64,000 bases of DNA from Margaritifera margaritifera (Eukaryota > Mollusca > Bivalvia > Unionida > Margaritiferidae), in assembly GCA_029931535.1 (NCBI GenBank), contig JAQPZY010001621.1:1116001-1180000 (forward strand). Reading direction: 5' to 3'. The notes beneath the pieces are model-generated. The model had not been told where the DNA came from and ran no database searches. It saw only the letters and a list, made by a program, of their open reading frames with translations. Positions 24,120 to 35,525 of this stretch are shown piece by piece. Made by a program: the position numbers and the translations under genes. How positions within the stretch are numbered: position 1 is the stretch's first letter; every line of letters starts with the position of its first letter.

Positions 24120-24560
24120 CGTAGCCTAAATCAAGTGTAATGGCGAGGCCTCAATGATATCGTTTTGTGTCAGCGTGTCCCTAAATGGGTCCTCGTCTTT
24201 GCAGTAAAAGGGGGCTATTCATGAGGTCTGCTCACTGAAATTATGGGCAACGGCGTTGTACTTTTGTGCTATGGCCCACAAGCGTGATGCCGGCATGGTG
24301 GCTGACATAGGCGAGCTTAGTAAGGGCCGTTTCTATATGCCGGATGCCAGAAAGGAAGGTACAATCGTCGAGCAGACATATAGTGATGGTTTGCGGCGTC
24401 TTTTTTCACATTGTCCCCATGGTCTATCGTAAGCCGTGTTGAGGCGTATAGTAGGGCAGATGATGACGATAAAATCAAAGTGATCCTTATATGCCGATTC
24501 CAACAGTTTGCAGGCAAACACGCTCTTGCGGCAGTCGCGGCGGCCAACGATCATGGCGCA
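24120..24560 (-). pseudogene. Polinton packaging ATPase (FtsK-HerA/A32 type)
   Basis: Minus reading. PMIVGRRDCRKSVFACKLL occupies the Walker A position, but the glycine before Lys-Ser is replaced by Arg. FDFIVIICPT is the next strand, followed after a frame change by SRLWAIAQKYNAVAHNFSEQT, the conserved sensor-like region, and FYCKDEDPFRD. Two or three frameshifts and stops break it. The family pumps genomic DNA into preformed capsids. It lies just downstream of the capsid gene on the same strand. Confidence 0.75.
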
Positions 24561-24599
24561 GTGTGGCTGTAAGTTATCGAAAACTCGTGCCAGCTGCCC

Positions 24600-25553
24600 G
24601 AGGGGCTGTGGGGTGCTGGACTTGCCCTGAGGCTAGTAGATGGCTGACACAAACTGGCCATTTGTATGTTGAGCTGTGCGTCTCGCCTATGATGATGTAT
24701 AAGGACATCTTTAACACGACTGCCGCCTGGACCGATTTTTTTCAATGTGCAGCGTTATACCTTCGCTCGCGTTTTCAATTTGCCTTCCTGATCCGTGGAG
24801 CGTGTGGTCTTCTGTTGACCTCATATCGATGACAAGGGAAAACCGATTGTGGTAGAATGCACCCACATCGATCTCCGGCAGCTTCGCGTCCTTGATGGAC
24901 TCACTCACCATTATTTTTAGGGCCTCTTCCCACTGCTGGTATCGCACCTGCCCATAGGCATAGATATGTTTGTGACGTCCTCGATCGTCACCGACATATT
25001 GTCGATAAGAGGGTTCTAGAAATACTCAGTTTTGCGTGACAAATCAACGCTTTGTGTCGCGTCCAGGTGTGGCCGTCTGAAAGGCCGAACTGATATTATG
25101 GCATGTGGTCATTGATCAGATCGTTGTCGATCAACACAAAGAAGCAGTTCCCAAACGCGGCAGCGTTAGACGCGTCGGACTTTGTGGCAGCAACGGCATT
25201 ACCAGCGCCGACACGTAATGCGGCAGTGTTGGCGTTCTGGATGCCCTGGTATACCGCGTTAGTCAGCTCTTTTACCGTCAGCCAGAGATCCTTGTAGACA
25301 TCCCAAACGTTGGCGTCACCGATGCTGGCCAATGTGTTTCCTTCTAGCTTTTTATATTGATTTGCTTGACAAAGGTGCTGAAAATTTTCATGATTACACG
25401 GTTGGCGTCAACCGGCGCTGCTGTGCCGCCGCTCAAAGCAATTGTGAATGCCAGTCTGGTGGCGCAAGGCAGAATAACATCGTTGCTGCCGAAGTTGGGA
25501 ACTCTGAGAGTAAGAAGGTAGTTTTGGTCTATTGTGTTTGGGTTATTAGTCAC
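24600..25553 (-). pseudogene. Polinton major capsid protein
   Basis: Minus-strand pieces in order: TIDQNYLLTLRVPNFGSND and LPCATRLAFTIALSGG (N-terminal jelly-roll strands, 25344-25553); ANVWDVYKDLWLTVKE with NAVYQGIQNANT and GNCFFVLIDNDLINDHMP (25096-25332); QFGLSDGHTWTRH; MRYQQWEEALKIM; FSLVIDMRSTEDHTLHGSG then ASEGITLHIEK (24711-24947); and a last DAQLNIQMASL. The order matches the hexon-like capsid protein of Polintons and adintoviruses. Length is about 320 codons where family members have 400-600, so a middle segment is missing. Stops and frameshifts are frequent. Confidence 0.72.
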
Positions 25554-25756
25554 GACGAAGGTATTCCGCGCTTCCTTGACACTAAGCGCATGGTGGAGGG
25601 AGCGGAATGGTCAAGTTTGTTTCTGTATTGAGAAGACATGCTCACGGTGCTATATGAGTCGATACTTAATACTGCGCTCACGGTGCTATTGGAGTCCATA
25701 CTTTAATACTGAGTTGGCCAATTGATGCTTAAATTTTACTAATTCCGAAGGGGGCT

Positions 25757-27050
25757 AAAATGTTGAAATTAAAGAGATTGGTAGTGAAGACGCTGATATA
25801 CTAGATGAAATAGAAACTTCATTTACCGAATCTCCCAGTGATTATAACCAGGAAACACAGAACTTTAAAACTCGGCTACAAACTCTTCGTAGAGACGATT
25901 TCATAACATCTATAACTGAAATTCGCAATAAGGGGGTCGATGCATTTTTTTTAAAGGCAAACGGCATTAATAGACCTGTCTATGCTGACTATGTTGTAGA
26001 AAACGGTGAACAAAAGACGTTGGAGGTATAACAAAGATCTTGAATACGCACGGGGAATGGTTGCCAATCCAAACAGGCTTTCCACACTAGTAACTAAACA
26101 TAGCAGCGGCATGTATGAAAAACCAAACATACAACGACCTAAGATAAGCAGTAAGATCTCACAAAAACTGACGAAAGTGCGAGATGAGATTCCAGCAGAC
26201 ACAAGTGAACTCATAGGCACTGAGCTACTCTCCACAGCCAGGTCCACGGAAACCGTTGTCAAGGAAGTTGCAGTAGAAGGCCCTGATATTCTCCCAAGGC
26301 GGGAGCTCCTTAGCCTAGACAGGGCACTTCAAACGTATAAAGTTGCCTTTCAAATACTGCCGCCAAGTGAAACAGAGCGCTAGCAGCTACATGCCCTACT
26401 TACGGCCAAGGAGGGAGAACTCAAAAATCAGCTCTCGGTAGCCGATGAGTTATGAGGAAAACTCCGCAGCCAAATCACCGCTATCTGGAAGGTTATCAGT
26501 CAAGTTATCCGCGAGGATACAACCCGCGGCAAAAAGCTGCTACCCTCTTTCGAGAGCAGGGCATCACAATTACCTCGATTCTCATGGCGTTTGGTTTTAT
26601 TATAAGCACGCAATCACATGAGGAGGCGGGCGAGGCACAATGCCATCATCAGCCCTGACATCTAAACTTGGCCCCGGCGGCGCAAATGAATGGGTAAAAA
26701 AGCACTGGAAGCAGGCGGCCGGGATGCTGAAAACGCTTGGAGAAAAGGCCTTGGCGGCGCTGCCCGGCATTATTGCCACTATCGTGTAATTTCTCCTAAA
26801 AACGACAGGCAACGCCCTTGGCTGGTTGTCCGAGAATCTAGTTGTGCCTGTCATCACGATATAGGTTGCGTTCTTTGCTGTTATCCGCTCTCGCTACGCG
26901 GACAAGCGAGAAAAGCTAGATCAGGGCGTTCAGGCAATGGCCGCAAGCCTTTCTTCAATACCACCACGACTAGTGCAGCTTTATTGGCATCGTGGTCTTC
27001 GGCTTCTTTTTTATGCCTGTAGTTTTTACATGGTGCTGGTTTGTGCTGCT
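25757..27050 (+). pseudogene. Polinton coiled-coil/transmembrane structural protein
   Basis: Plus strand, divergent from the capsid gene. EIKEIGSEDADILDEIE and RRDDFITSITEIRNKG lead into a readable frame at 26006-26383 (VRDEIPADTSELIGTELL), followed by a heptad-like region and then FREQGITITSILMAFGFII, a membrane-like segment. After that come EWVKKHWKQAAGML, ALAALPGIIATIV and ALGWLSENLVV. The same domain order occurs in a large virion-associated protein of invertebrate Polintons. Its function is not known; membrane or core association is inference. Several stops and frameshifts interrupt it. Confidence 0.55.
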
Positions 27051-27059
27051 GCCGCGGCT

Positions 27060-27600
27060 TGCGCGGGTGGGTCAAAGCGGATCTGATCGTGTTTCGTTGG
27101 CTGCGGTTGTTGTGCACTTTCCATTTGTGCGAGCGCTTGTGTAAGCATCCTTGTTGAAATAATATCGTCGTTGGCCACTGTTTTTGTCACACTTATGCCG
27201 CCAATCCATGTTCTTGTTCACATTAAATTCATTACAGATGTTCTCGTATACAAACATGTCGATGCTGTTTGTAAACGTATCCCGCCGTGTTTTGCCTGGA
27301 AGGGGACACCGCATCTGAGTGAGAATCTTTCTCAATTGGAAGTAAACATGAAACCGTAAGCGCTGCGCAACATAACCAGTGGTCGGGCATCAGATAGCAA
27401 TTTTAACCTGATTTTGCCAAAACTCCATTTCAGCGTCTGCCGTCCCTGAGTTCCAATCATTTACAATATCTTCTGACTTGACCAAAAGTAGCTTTATCGA
27501 ATATGTTAAACAATGTGACCACAATTGTAATACCATCCCGCAAATACACATCGAGGTTGACCAATATTTCATGTTATCTGTGCTCTCTCTGCATCGCTAT
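27060..27600 (-). pseudogene. conserved Polinton protein, function unknown
   Basis: Minus reading: YSIKLLLVKSEDIVNDWNSG, ADAEMEFWQNQ, then RKILTQMRCPLPGKTRRD, FVYENICNEFNVNKN and RRYYFNKDAY. It is charged, cysteine-poor and flanked by plus-strand structural genes. I know the pattern as a conserved gene in these elements but not its activity. Confidence 0.45.
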
Positions 27601-27819
27601 AGGTAAAGACGCCGTTAAAGTCGGAGTACTTGTGGCAATATCATATCCACGCACTAGTGCTCGCACAAGTGCTGGTTCTGACAATGCATGTTATATTGAC
27701 CAACCCTCTAGTTGGGTCCGTGCCTCTAGAACATGTGATATGCACCGACTCAAGTACGCGCCTAACGCTCCGGGATATTTCGTACAGACCAGGATGGTTC
27801 AACATTTCGGCTGCGCTTA

Positions 27820-27953
27820 GCAACAACCTGATTCTTATGAGCATAGGGCCACCGTCTTGGATGGGTATTACAACCTAAAGACGCTCGAAAACGTAATAAA
27901 GGCTCCCATGCCTGAAATTACTGTTGACTATAATGTGGCGATCGAGCAGATCA

Positions 27954-28040
<87 letters not shown>

Positions 28041-28360
28041 CCGATACTACTCTCTATTTTGATCTCAGACCGTTCGCCTTCATCTTTGGATTTGACCCAA
28101 CTAGGGATTTTGCACTAAAAGGCACGTCCACGGCAAACAATCACCCAGCGTTTATCAACATCCCGCGGCTTTATGTCCACCTCAATCAGATAAACACAAC
28201 TGGGAATATTCTTGATGAGGAAAAAAACAGCGAGGTTGTCGTTGTTAGCACGGCCAGCGCAGGCATCAGTGCCGCCTTAAAGGCCGTGTACTTAATGGCC
28301 GACAGAATCACGTCAGTTGGTGGGGTTACGGCAATGAATGCATATAGTTGCTATCATTGA
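27820..28360 (+). pseudogene. Polinton structural protein with in-frame CT repeat
   Basis: The plus frame 27857-28360 is open for 167 codons. DGYYNLKTLENVIKAP and ITVDYNVAIEQI stand before, and FAFIFGFDPTRDFALKG and PRLYVHLNQINTTGN after, an 84-bp (CT)n run at 27954-28038 that encodes Ser-Leu repeats without shifting the frame. The flanking blocks look like a minor capsid or penton-like protein of these elements; that role is inference. The microsatellite has replaced or expanded a short loop. The frame degenerates after about 28300. Confidence 0.5.
27954..28038. repeat. (CT)n microsatellite
   Basis: About 42 CT units inside the structural gene relic. Confidence 0.97.
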
Positions 28361-28389
28361 GATTCAACGTAAGACTTTCATAACGTTGG

Positions 28390-29453
28390 TTGTTTTACAT
28401 TCAGCAACGACACGACACTATCACCGTCTCAGACACCGGTTTTTACTTCATGAACCTCCACGGGAGTTGCGGTGGCGGAACGTGGGCATCGCGTTCAATC
28501 CGTATAAATGGGGCCTTAATGGCACATAATGGCAATACTGCCGTTCCGGCTAATGCCTCACACAAAGCCTTATAACTAGTTTTGCGTCTATGTTTGCCGC
28601 CAGAAACACCATTTGCTACGGCGATTTTCGACGTCAACGTACAGCTGACGGGATTCTTAGCCACTCTCACCATAGTTTGCTTTCGCAATTAGAACTCATA
28701 TAGCTTAAAACAAATGCCAAGAGGGAACAACCAGACATAGACAAGGAACACAAATCATTGGTGCCGCGTGCAATCCTGAAATTGGCGGCGGAGTATTGGC
28801 GCAGCTCACAAAACAAGTTGACATCGACAAGGAATACAAACCACTAGTGGAAGAGTATCTGCGCCAACATGGAGTTGATACGCACCGGTTCGCAATGGGA
28901 TGGAACGAGAAGGCAAAGTAAATAGATATTGAGCACTGGAACCACCCAGAGCACCTTAAACCTACCCGCTGTCAGCTTGGGGTAATTTCGCTTTCGCTGT
29001 CAGAAGAAAAGCTGCAAGTACTACCCCCGGAGCGTCTCAGGCGCGATTGTTACTACAATAGCAAGGTGGTATTTAATAAAACTGAATTCATGTCGATAGC
29101 TTTTCCGTCGCAGTATGTAGGGCCCTCATTCACTCGTATCTCCAAGCGAAAAAACAGAGTTATAATCGACCAGCAGCATCATAGTAATCGGTCAGAAAAA
29201 CACACAATCGCTAGGCCTGCGGACAGAAGACATGGTATATTTGGTACTTAACGAGCGTGGGAGTAAAGAAGGCCGTGTTATTTACAGTTCTAGTGATATT
29301 AAGGAAACTAACATCTTCTTTGTCATCACCGCCGTCTCGCCACTAAGACGCGGCGACTTTTTAGAGGTGTGTGTCTGCAAGGCAGCTACTCCACCCACAC
29401 CTCCAGATCATTTAAACTTTCATATCACACTCCTTAAACAGAAATTTGTATAA
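28390..29453 (+). pseudogene. Polinton fibre-like or minor structural region
   Basis: Plus-strand blocks in changing frames: ITVSDTGFYFMNLHGSCGG (28.42 kb), KQVDIDKEYKPLVEEYL and RFAMGWNEKAK (28.82-28.92 kb), QLGVISLSLSEEKLQVLPP (28.97 kb), and a final open frame 29232-29453 ending HITLLKQKFV. Beta-rich, glycine-containing segments suggest a surface or fibre-type protein, possibly two genes. I cannot assign a named family. Confidence 0.4.
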
Positions 29454-30020
29454 TGTCGCTATACCCAAAGCTCCAAGACGAACAAGATTTTAGCCCTAAA
29501 AAGATCTGCGACGCTGAAACCTCCTTACGGGCAGAGGCTGAACAGCGGCTCGCCCTCTACAAAAAATAAAAGCGCGCAGTAAACGCCGTGTATAGTGTTA
29601 ACACGACACTAAAGGATGTGTCTCAGGGCACAGTTGTGGCCGGAATTGGAATATTGTCAACAATCAGTGCTGTCCACATTGCAATTATCCTTGAAATCAC
29701 TGCTTGGTCTGATTTCCATTGCAAGAAAGTTCATTAGCCGACGACTCTCCCTGAAAGTAAAAAGCAGGACGAAATCCGCGTCTTGGCCGAAACAAAGCTC
29801 AACACAATCTCGGACCATATATCTTAGGCGCTACGCGACAACGCCATATCCGAGGAAGAGTTCAAGCTTAGCCTCGAGGAAGTCGACAAATATATAGACC
29901 ATGAAAAACAAAATTGTTGTAATTGGCGAAGTGGCAAAAAAAGAATTAATAACCCGCGGAAGAACCACAGCTTTCGAGGAGATCATACAAAATATTGCTG
30001 GAAATTCGTAATTATAAAAA
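29454..30020 (+). pseudogene. Polinton conserved protein, MSLYPKL type
   Basis: The start MSLYPKLQDEQDFSPKK follows the previous stop directly (ATAATG overlap). A helical region, VSQGTVVAGIGILS (membrane-like), then LAETKLNTISDHIS, ALRDNAISEEEFKLSLEEV and DKYID end the reading. A charged N-terminus, central glycine-rich hydrophobic part and C-terminal DNxISxEEF motif are shared by a protein found in many invertebrate Polintons. Three stops interrupt it. Confidence 0.5.
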
Positions 30021-30487
30021 CTACAGGAACGGCAAAAATGACAGAACCGCCGTACGATGCTTTATAACGAGCAAACTAAATTAACGCGGTGTGTAAGAGT
30101 TTTTTTTGTTGTTGTTTTTTGCGTTTTCACTGGCATTTTAACGCATTTGAAAGAATGCTAGCCACTTCACGGGTTTCCACCCTTATTCTGTATGGCCTGC
30201 ATGTTTGCAGTAGAAGGTCGTAAACTAGCAGTGTCACTGATAGCATCTTCGTTCCGCTGGACCAGCCTTGTTGTGTACATGCCAAGGTCAACCTTAATCA
30301 ATGCTGCTACAGTCAAACTTGCCAAAGGCACGAAGGCGTCAATAAGAAAGCAGCCGGTGCACATATCAGTTAATGGTCATACGACGTCATACGACGGCAA
30401 CTCTAAATTGTCATTGAAAACCAACCAATTATCTAATATCAACACGGGCTGCTTCGGGCTCGAGGGGGCTAGAAGTGCCATTATACT
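30021..30487. other. right interior of the Polinton
   Basis: A minus frame at 30167-30364 (65 codons, ending MQAIQNKGGNP) and a plus frame from 30192 overlap. Neither is recognised, and the plus frame runs into the inverted repeat. Confidence 0.3.
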
Positions 30488-31045
30488 ACTACTTCATCTG
30501 AAACTAATATATGCGTGGGCGGGCAAAACATTCTTATCATGCCTCGCCAAGGTGAGTAATCTTCCGGGTGATGTAATCAATGGATTAAAACAGTCTGTAC
30601 TGTGTATAGTATATTTGAGCTGTGAGGGAGTTTTATTAGGTGAAAATTTGTTTTGCGTAATCGAGGAATAAAACATTCTACGTTGGATATAATATGTTTG
30701 GTCCTACCACTCTCTGTGAGAGTATTTTTAATATCCAAATTTCGGCCGTTCTGTCAGAAACGTGACAAGACCGGGCAACTGTGACAGTAATTGCCGACAC
30801 AGGAGGGAGGTACGAGATAAATAATTTGATGGTGGGTGAGTGGCGCTGCTGTTCATTTTAAAGGACCTTATTGTAAAACTAGTTTTGGCTGACCCCATGG
30901 GGGAACGGTCGGCCGAACAAATAGCATGTCGGATCAGTCTATGGGTGGTGGGGATGATGGGGGTGGTGGGTGGACTGGCTGGTGCAAGTCCATGCTTTAA
31001 ATGCTCCCTTTTTGGGGTGTGGAGACTGAGCCTTTCGTATCTACT
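30488..31045 (-). repeat. right terminal inverted repeat of the Polinton
   Basis: Inverse of 19307-19862: ACTACTTCATCTGA at the inner edge, TGCCTCGCC(A)AGGTGAGTAATC, GGCCGTTCTGTCA, CTGGTGCAAGTCCATG, and the outer end ATCTACT. Confidence 0.85.
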
Positions 31046-32132
31046 GTCTTTAGTGGATGTACACGTGAAACACAATCTTCCTGTGCAGTGGCGAGCCCCA
31101 ATTTGTAAGTGTAAAAGTCATGCCAATGGTCAATTAGCTGTTTGAGACTATATCTCAGTTGTCTTACATTTACCTTAATGGATTCATCACATGTATGAGT
31201 TTACATTTATTTCACATTTAATGACCTTACAAAAATACTTCGATACAAACTACGCAATTGTACGTTTAAACTCAAAATAAAGTAGTCCCCAATGTGGCCT
31301 GCATCGACACCCACCTGATTTCTAGCTAACCTTACCTTTCTATCTCTCTTCCATAACTATCCTTAAGATTTCATATGTTTTTACTGTGTATTGTTTAGCA
31401 AAATACTTACTATATGGAGGTAGTTCCTTGATAAAAAGATAAGTAACCTATTTGATGCCTAATTAGTTAATTGCTTTCTTAAAACACTTTCTTCAATATC
31501 CAGTTTTAATGATACGTGTTCGTCTTTAAAAAAAAGAACTTTAATTCATCGGATATTAAGAATAAATACATTTGAAATTCACTTTAGTGCAGTTAATGTT
31601 TAGCGCCTGAAAATTCTAATTTACCATAGCTAGGTTCCCACTCAAGAAAAATTCCAGTAGTAGCCTAAATTACGCCAATAATCAAACTTTTGTTAAGCAC
31701 AAAACACCTTTTTTAATTTACAATAGACAAAGAAGAAACAACCAGTAGCCAAAGAATATGTTTCAAAGAATTTAGTAGCCATCTTGGAAAATGAGTAGCC
31801 CATGGCGAATTTGGCCACCACTAATTGGAACATAGCCTTAATGTTTACGGGATTTTCAAAAGTAGGAACGTGTATATACGCAAGTTTGATCTAATGTATA
31901 AAAATTACTCTTTTAACCGATAATCTGTGCTGTTTGAAATCGGAATCAAAGAGACATTTGAATGCAGAATGTATTAAAGTGTTCTCCATACCATTTTTCC
32001 CCACTCATATCAGCCTCTCCATACGAGATGGAACTAGCCCTTGTGCAATAAGAGTTAAAGTCAAGATTGAAAAACAAGACGTAACAAACAAAACAAAGAT
32101 GTTCAAAGGTTTTATTTCGGTATTTATTCCAG
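31046..32132. other. intron between Polinton and lectin exon C
   Basis: No gene recognised. Short AGTAGCC motifs recur around 31.66-31.80 kb. A pyrimidine-rich acceptor (TTTATTCCAG) closes the intron. Confidence 0.5.
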
Positions 32133-32231
32133 GATCGTCAACAAGTGACTTGTGTGCGACCATTACGACAACTGGAGAAATTTCCTTCAAGGACTGTGAC
32201 CACACTGTCAGTGCATTTGTCTGCAAGAAAC
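32133..32231 (+). CDS. C-type lectin-like domain, exon C (C-terminal part)
   Basis: The acceptor ATTCCAG ends at 32132. The exon begins in phase 1, completing the Gly codon split with exon B, and ends in phase 1 at AAAC before GTACGT. It reads STSDLCATITTTG, then SFKDCDHTVSAFVCKK: the last three canonical CTLD cysteines with correct spacing. The WND motif that normally precedes the second of these is replaced by EISF, and no EPN or QPD triplet is seen, so Ca2+-dependent sugar binding is unlikely. The donor lies in a 36-bp tandem duplication, so a second identical donor 36 bp downstream (after 32267) would add twelve residues in frame. Confidence 0.85.
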
Positions 32232-32288
32232 GTACGTTATTTACGTTAATGTTTGTCTGTAAGAAACGTACGTTATTTATGTTAACGT
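32216..32288. repeat. 36-bp tandem duplication spanning the exon C donor
   Basis: TTTGTCTG(C/T)AAGAAACGTACG occurs twice, 36 bp apart. Each copy includes the last CTLD cysteine codon (changed to TGT in the second) and an AAAC|GTACGT donor. Confidence 0.92.
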
Positions 32289-32433
32289 TTCTCCACTATC
32301 TGTCTCAATATACTGTATTTATTCCGACTCCGAATGTTCGATATCGCTTCCGGTGTTATGCGTTACTGATGGGTTGCTGAAGGTCAGCAGAAATTTTAGC
32401 TCATACAAATTTGTAAAACTTTTTTTTTTCTTT

Positions 32434-32815
32434 GGTTGCATTCTTTCAACATTATTTGTGCATAGTTGACAATTGCACAAACATTTCTAAGGCTGAACAG
32501 TTTCATGTAACGTAAGATAATTTAAAAAATGCATCTTTATCAGGAAATATGCACTGGTTTTTCACTCCTAATACGATGCTCGGTTTTTGTTCAACTAATT
32601 TTAGTTAAATCTTATACGTGTATGTAATAAAGGCATATACAATAAAGTTCTTTATCATCTTAACTTCATGACAATTATTGCGACTTCTTTTTATTTACAT
32701 TCATTTTTAAATACATGATATGTGATGTAGGTGTACGGTTTGGTTCGCTCAGTGTTTTTGTTCGAGTCCGGTTTTGTCCCACTTGTGTGCCCGGTTTGGT
32801 ACATAAAAATGTTAT
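32434..32815 (+). repeat. left inverted repeat of the 3.4-kb element
   Basis: Inverse of the right arm with many substitutions and indels. The inner end carries a single decayed copy of the ACGGTTTGGT subterminal motif. Confidence 0.8.
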
Positions 32816-33202
32816 GATACAATATAATTTTAAGCAACTTAAAAAGTGATTGAACAGTTCTCAAGTTCAGTAGTTTTTATCAGGTAAGACAGGTATATTT
32901 TGCACCAAAGTCATTGTAAAATTTATTTATTTATTTTATCGCTGAAATAGTTTGATAATATAAAATATTTCACATATTCCAAACGCATCGATTTGTCATT
33001 TTGACGTGCATTCAGTATTCTAAATGAAATACCATCCTAAAGTTGTCGTACATTACTTTGAATCGTTTCCCAGTTAGTCCATTCCAGAAAAAAGAATGTC
33101 ATCTTAATGGCTCTTTTGCAACATTACAAATTTTTGTGAAGAAAATGCGTGTGGATACTTCATCCCTCAGAATTGCGTGATGTGCATCGGTTAACATCAA
33201 TC

Positions 33203-33282
<80 letters not shown>
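33203..33282. repeat. (GA)n microsatellite
   Basis: About 80 bp of GA with one interruption. Confidence 0.97.
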
Positions 33283-33289
<7 letters not shown>

Positions 33290-33880
33290 AAATATAGAAA
33301 CATAAACCATTGTTATTTGAAGTATTGTGCGGACCCATAATTTAAATATCAAGCCCGGGACCAAAGTTTTACTTTCTAAATTAGCTACGCAACGTTGGCT
33401 TATACCGTTTATTACATTGTTTTAACTGAACATAATATAGAGTCTAATCCAAGTTTAGTTGAATCTTTTCTGTCTGCTTGTCCATTTGTCCCCATGACTG
33501 CACGCACACACACACACCAGTTTTCCTTGCAGAGTTTTGATCTATTTGTCAACTGTGATTTAGGCACGAAATGTACAGTGGCATGCCCAGTGTGAAGATG
33601 ACCGCCATAACTTGGCCTGTCCATCTGTTCTCTCATTGCTGACGATTTATGAAACAGTTTCTAAGTTTTCTCAGCCACAGTTTTGGCCATAGTCAGGATT
33701 TGGTATATGATGGTATTTGAATATCGATACTCCCAAATTTCCTATGACACGAATATCTTATGATCCCAATCAAGTTTTATTATTTTGTCCATACCGTATG
33801 TTCGTCTTTGTAACGGTACTATCTGATAAATATTTTCCAGAGCAGATTTCTCAGAAACTCTGCGCCAAGAAATCATTAAA

Positions 33881-35186
33881 CTAAGCATGTGATTGTGATG
33901 TTATATTTCCTAATATCAAATTCAAATTGAGGAAAATCAGCCTACTGTTCCATATTTGCAGTTCTTTCTGTCTCTGCAAAAGAGTGGGATTGTTTTCAAA
34001 CTCAACTGGATGAATGTCACCCAACTGTTCATGTGTGCTTGAATTTATTTTCTTCCCGTCAAGATATAACTTGAAAGTCTCATTCTTATATGCCTGACTT
34101 ACTAAATTATCCAGCAAGTGTGAAATAATGCCGGGTTTTATGTCATTGGTTGCAACGGTGGATGTCATTAACAGTAATCCTGCGAGTTGGAACTGCGAAT
34201 TTTATTTAGAACTTTCAGGAAGGTATTCACTTCTTTCACTCTCGCCCAAAATAATGTGTCCCCTGTGTTTGGGGCCACCCATAAATCTGAGAAATGTTCC
34301 ATTAAATATAACCGATTCTCCAAAATCGACAGGTTTTGTCATCATAGCGCATAGAAACTGATATTACTGTACCATTTCACTACGTCTAATAAAAAGCAAA
34401 AAAGGGGATATTATTCATGGGAAACTCGTCCCAACTCAGCATATCATAAAACTTCATCCATTCCTGCGACTTTCTGTGCCATTTTAGAGTATTCAGTATT
34501 TATATCTAAATCATCTTCTAAAATAGTAAAATCAGAGTCATTGCATTAATCTTCATCGTTACAATTCGTTCTTATTTGTACCACTTTTGGAGAGTCAAAG
34601 AAGTGCCAACTTTTCGTAAAGGGACTAAAGAGTGCCACAGAATCTTAAACAACATTTGTGGAGACGGATGCTATTGATTTAACAGGGTTTCCAGGATCAC
34701 AGCATTTCACAAGTTTTATTTTTTAATTTTTTTTTCTCTTTATTAAGATGCCGGGGAATTACGGTAAAACTATGTGTCCCGGTACAAAAATTTCCATTTG
34801 TAATTTCAAGTTCTAAACTTCGCACTTTTAGAATGCATTTGTCACGTACTACTACTGAATCTTGTATAATCCCTTTAAAGAACTGTTTGCAAACATCGCA
34901 ATAATAACATAGAAAATGATCCATACTGATGCACACGTGTCATGTTCACTTGATGATCAATTGGGAAGAAAAAAAAATACTTTTTTAAAACTGAGTTTAT
35001 TGTAATCACAAATCCCTTCCCGTTAAAATAATAAGATACGGTGTATTTCTTTGACCTCATAGAGTAGTACTTTTCAAGACATCTTAACATGCAAAGTATG
35101 AAGATTCCGGGGCCGGCGTTGTTGAGGATATAGGCTGCAATTAATTCATAAAGTAAAATGGAACGAACATTTCTACTAGGAAGCAA
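33881..35186 (-). pseudogene. unrecognised coding relic of the 3.4-kb element
   Basis: Minus-strand, in order: a 104-codon open frame from 35186 (LLYELIAAYILNNAGPG, LRCLEKYYSMRSKKY); a shifted block with CYYCDVCKQFFKGIIQDS and DKCILKVRSLELEIT (34.7-34.9 kb); an acidic block SDFTILEDDLDINTEYSKM (34.5 kb); and the best block, 34361-33881, open except for one stop, with PVDFGESVIFNGTFLRFMGG, KPGIISHLLDNLVSQAY and FKLYLDGKKINSS then HEQLGDIHPVEF. Codon-like continuity and protein-like composition say this was coding. The position between matched inverted repeats says it is the element's own gene, perhaps a transposase or accessory protein. I do not recognise a catalytic domain. Confidence 0.5.
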
Positions 35187-35329
35187 AGAACTATATATTA
35201 GGTCTCATTAAGTTTCATGTGTTTGGGGATAATTGTAATGAAATACATTGTTATCAACCTAAAAACTGCATATAGCTTAATAAAATTCTTACAGAAACGG
35301 GGGAAAACATATACATATCGAATGAAAAC

Positions 35330-35525
35330 ATGTGACCAAACCGTAGACTTAATTGCGCGAATCAAATAACCAAACCGTACACAATCGGTTTACCAAAACC
35401 GTACACTTAACTGAGCGAATCAAATAACCAAACCGTACACATTCGGTTTACCAAAATCGTACACTTAACTGAGCGAATCAAATAACCAAGCCGTATACAC
35501 TGGGTTTACCAAAACCGTACACCTA
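35330..35525. repeat. 62-bp subterminal repeats, three copies
   Basis: Units contain GAATCAAATAACCAA(A/G)CCGTA, GGTTTACCAAAA(C/T)CGTACAC and TTAACTGAGC. They lie at the inner edge of the right inverted repeat. Confidence 0.9.

Larger units (their letters stand above)
19307..31045. mobile_element. decayed Polinton/Maverick, 11.7 kb
   Basis: Long inverted repeats (19307-19862 and 30488-31045) enclose broken genes for a protein-primed PolB, an RVE integrase, a packaging ATPase, a double-jelly-roll-type major capsid protein and several structural proteins known only from these elements. Polintons (also called Mavericks; adintovirus-like) are 15-20 kb integrated elements that encode virion proteins. 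This copy is shorter because most of PolB and part of the integrase are deleted. Every gene has stops or frameshifts, so it is dead. Outer ends start AGTAGAT and end ATCTACT. I could not find a 6-bp target duplication. Base composition inside is richer in GC than the flanks. It sits in lectin intron 2. Confidence 0.9.

Noticed and set aside
27072..27359. Plus-strand frame 27171-27359 as a gene
   Set aside because: The antisense reading has the conserved Polinton blocks; the plus frame is its shadow.
34800..34940. Nuclear-receptor-like CDVCKQFFKG motif on the minus strand
   Set aside because: It resembles the P-box of a receptor DNA-binding domain, but the second zinc finger is absent, the frame breaks at once, and the sequence lies inside the 3.4-kb inverted-repeat element.
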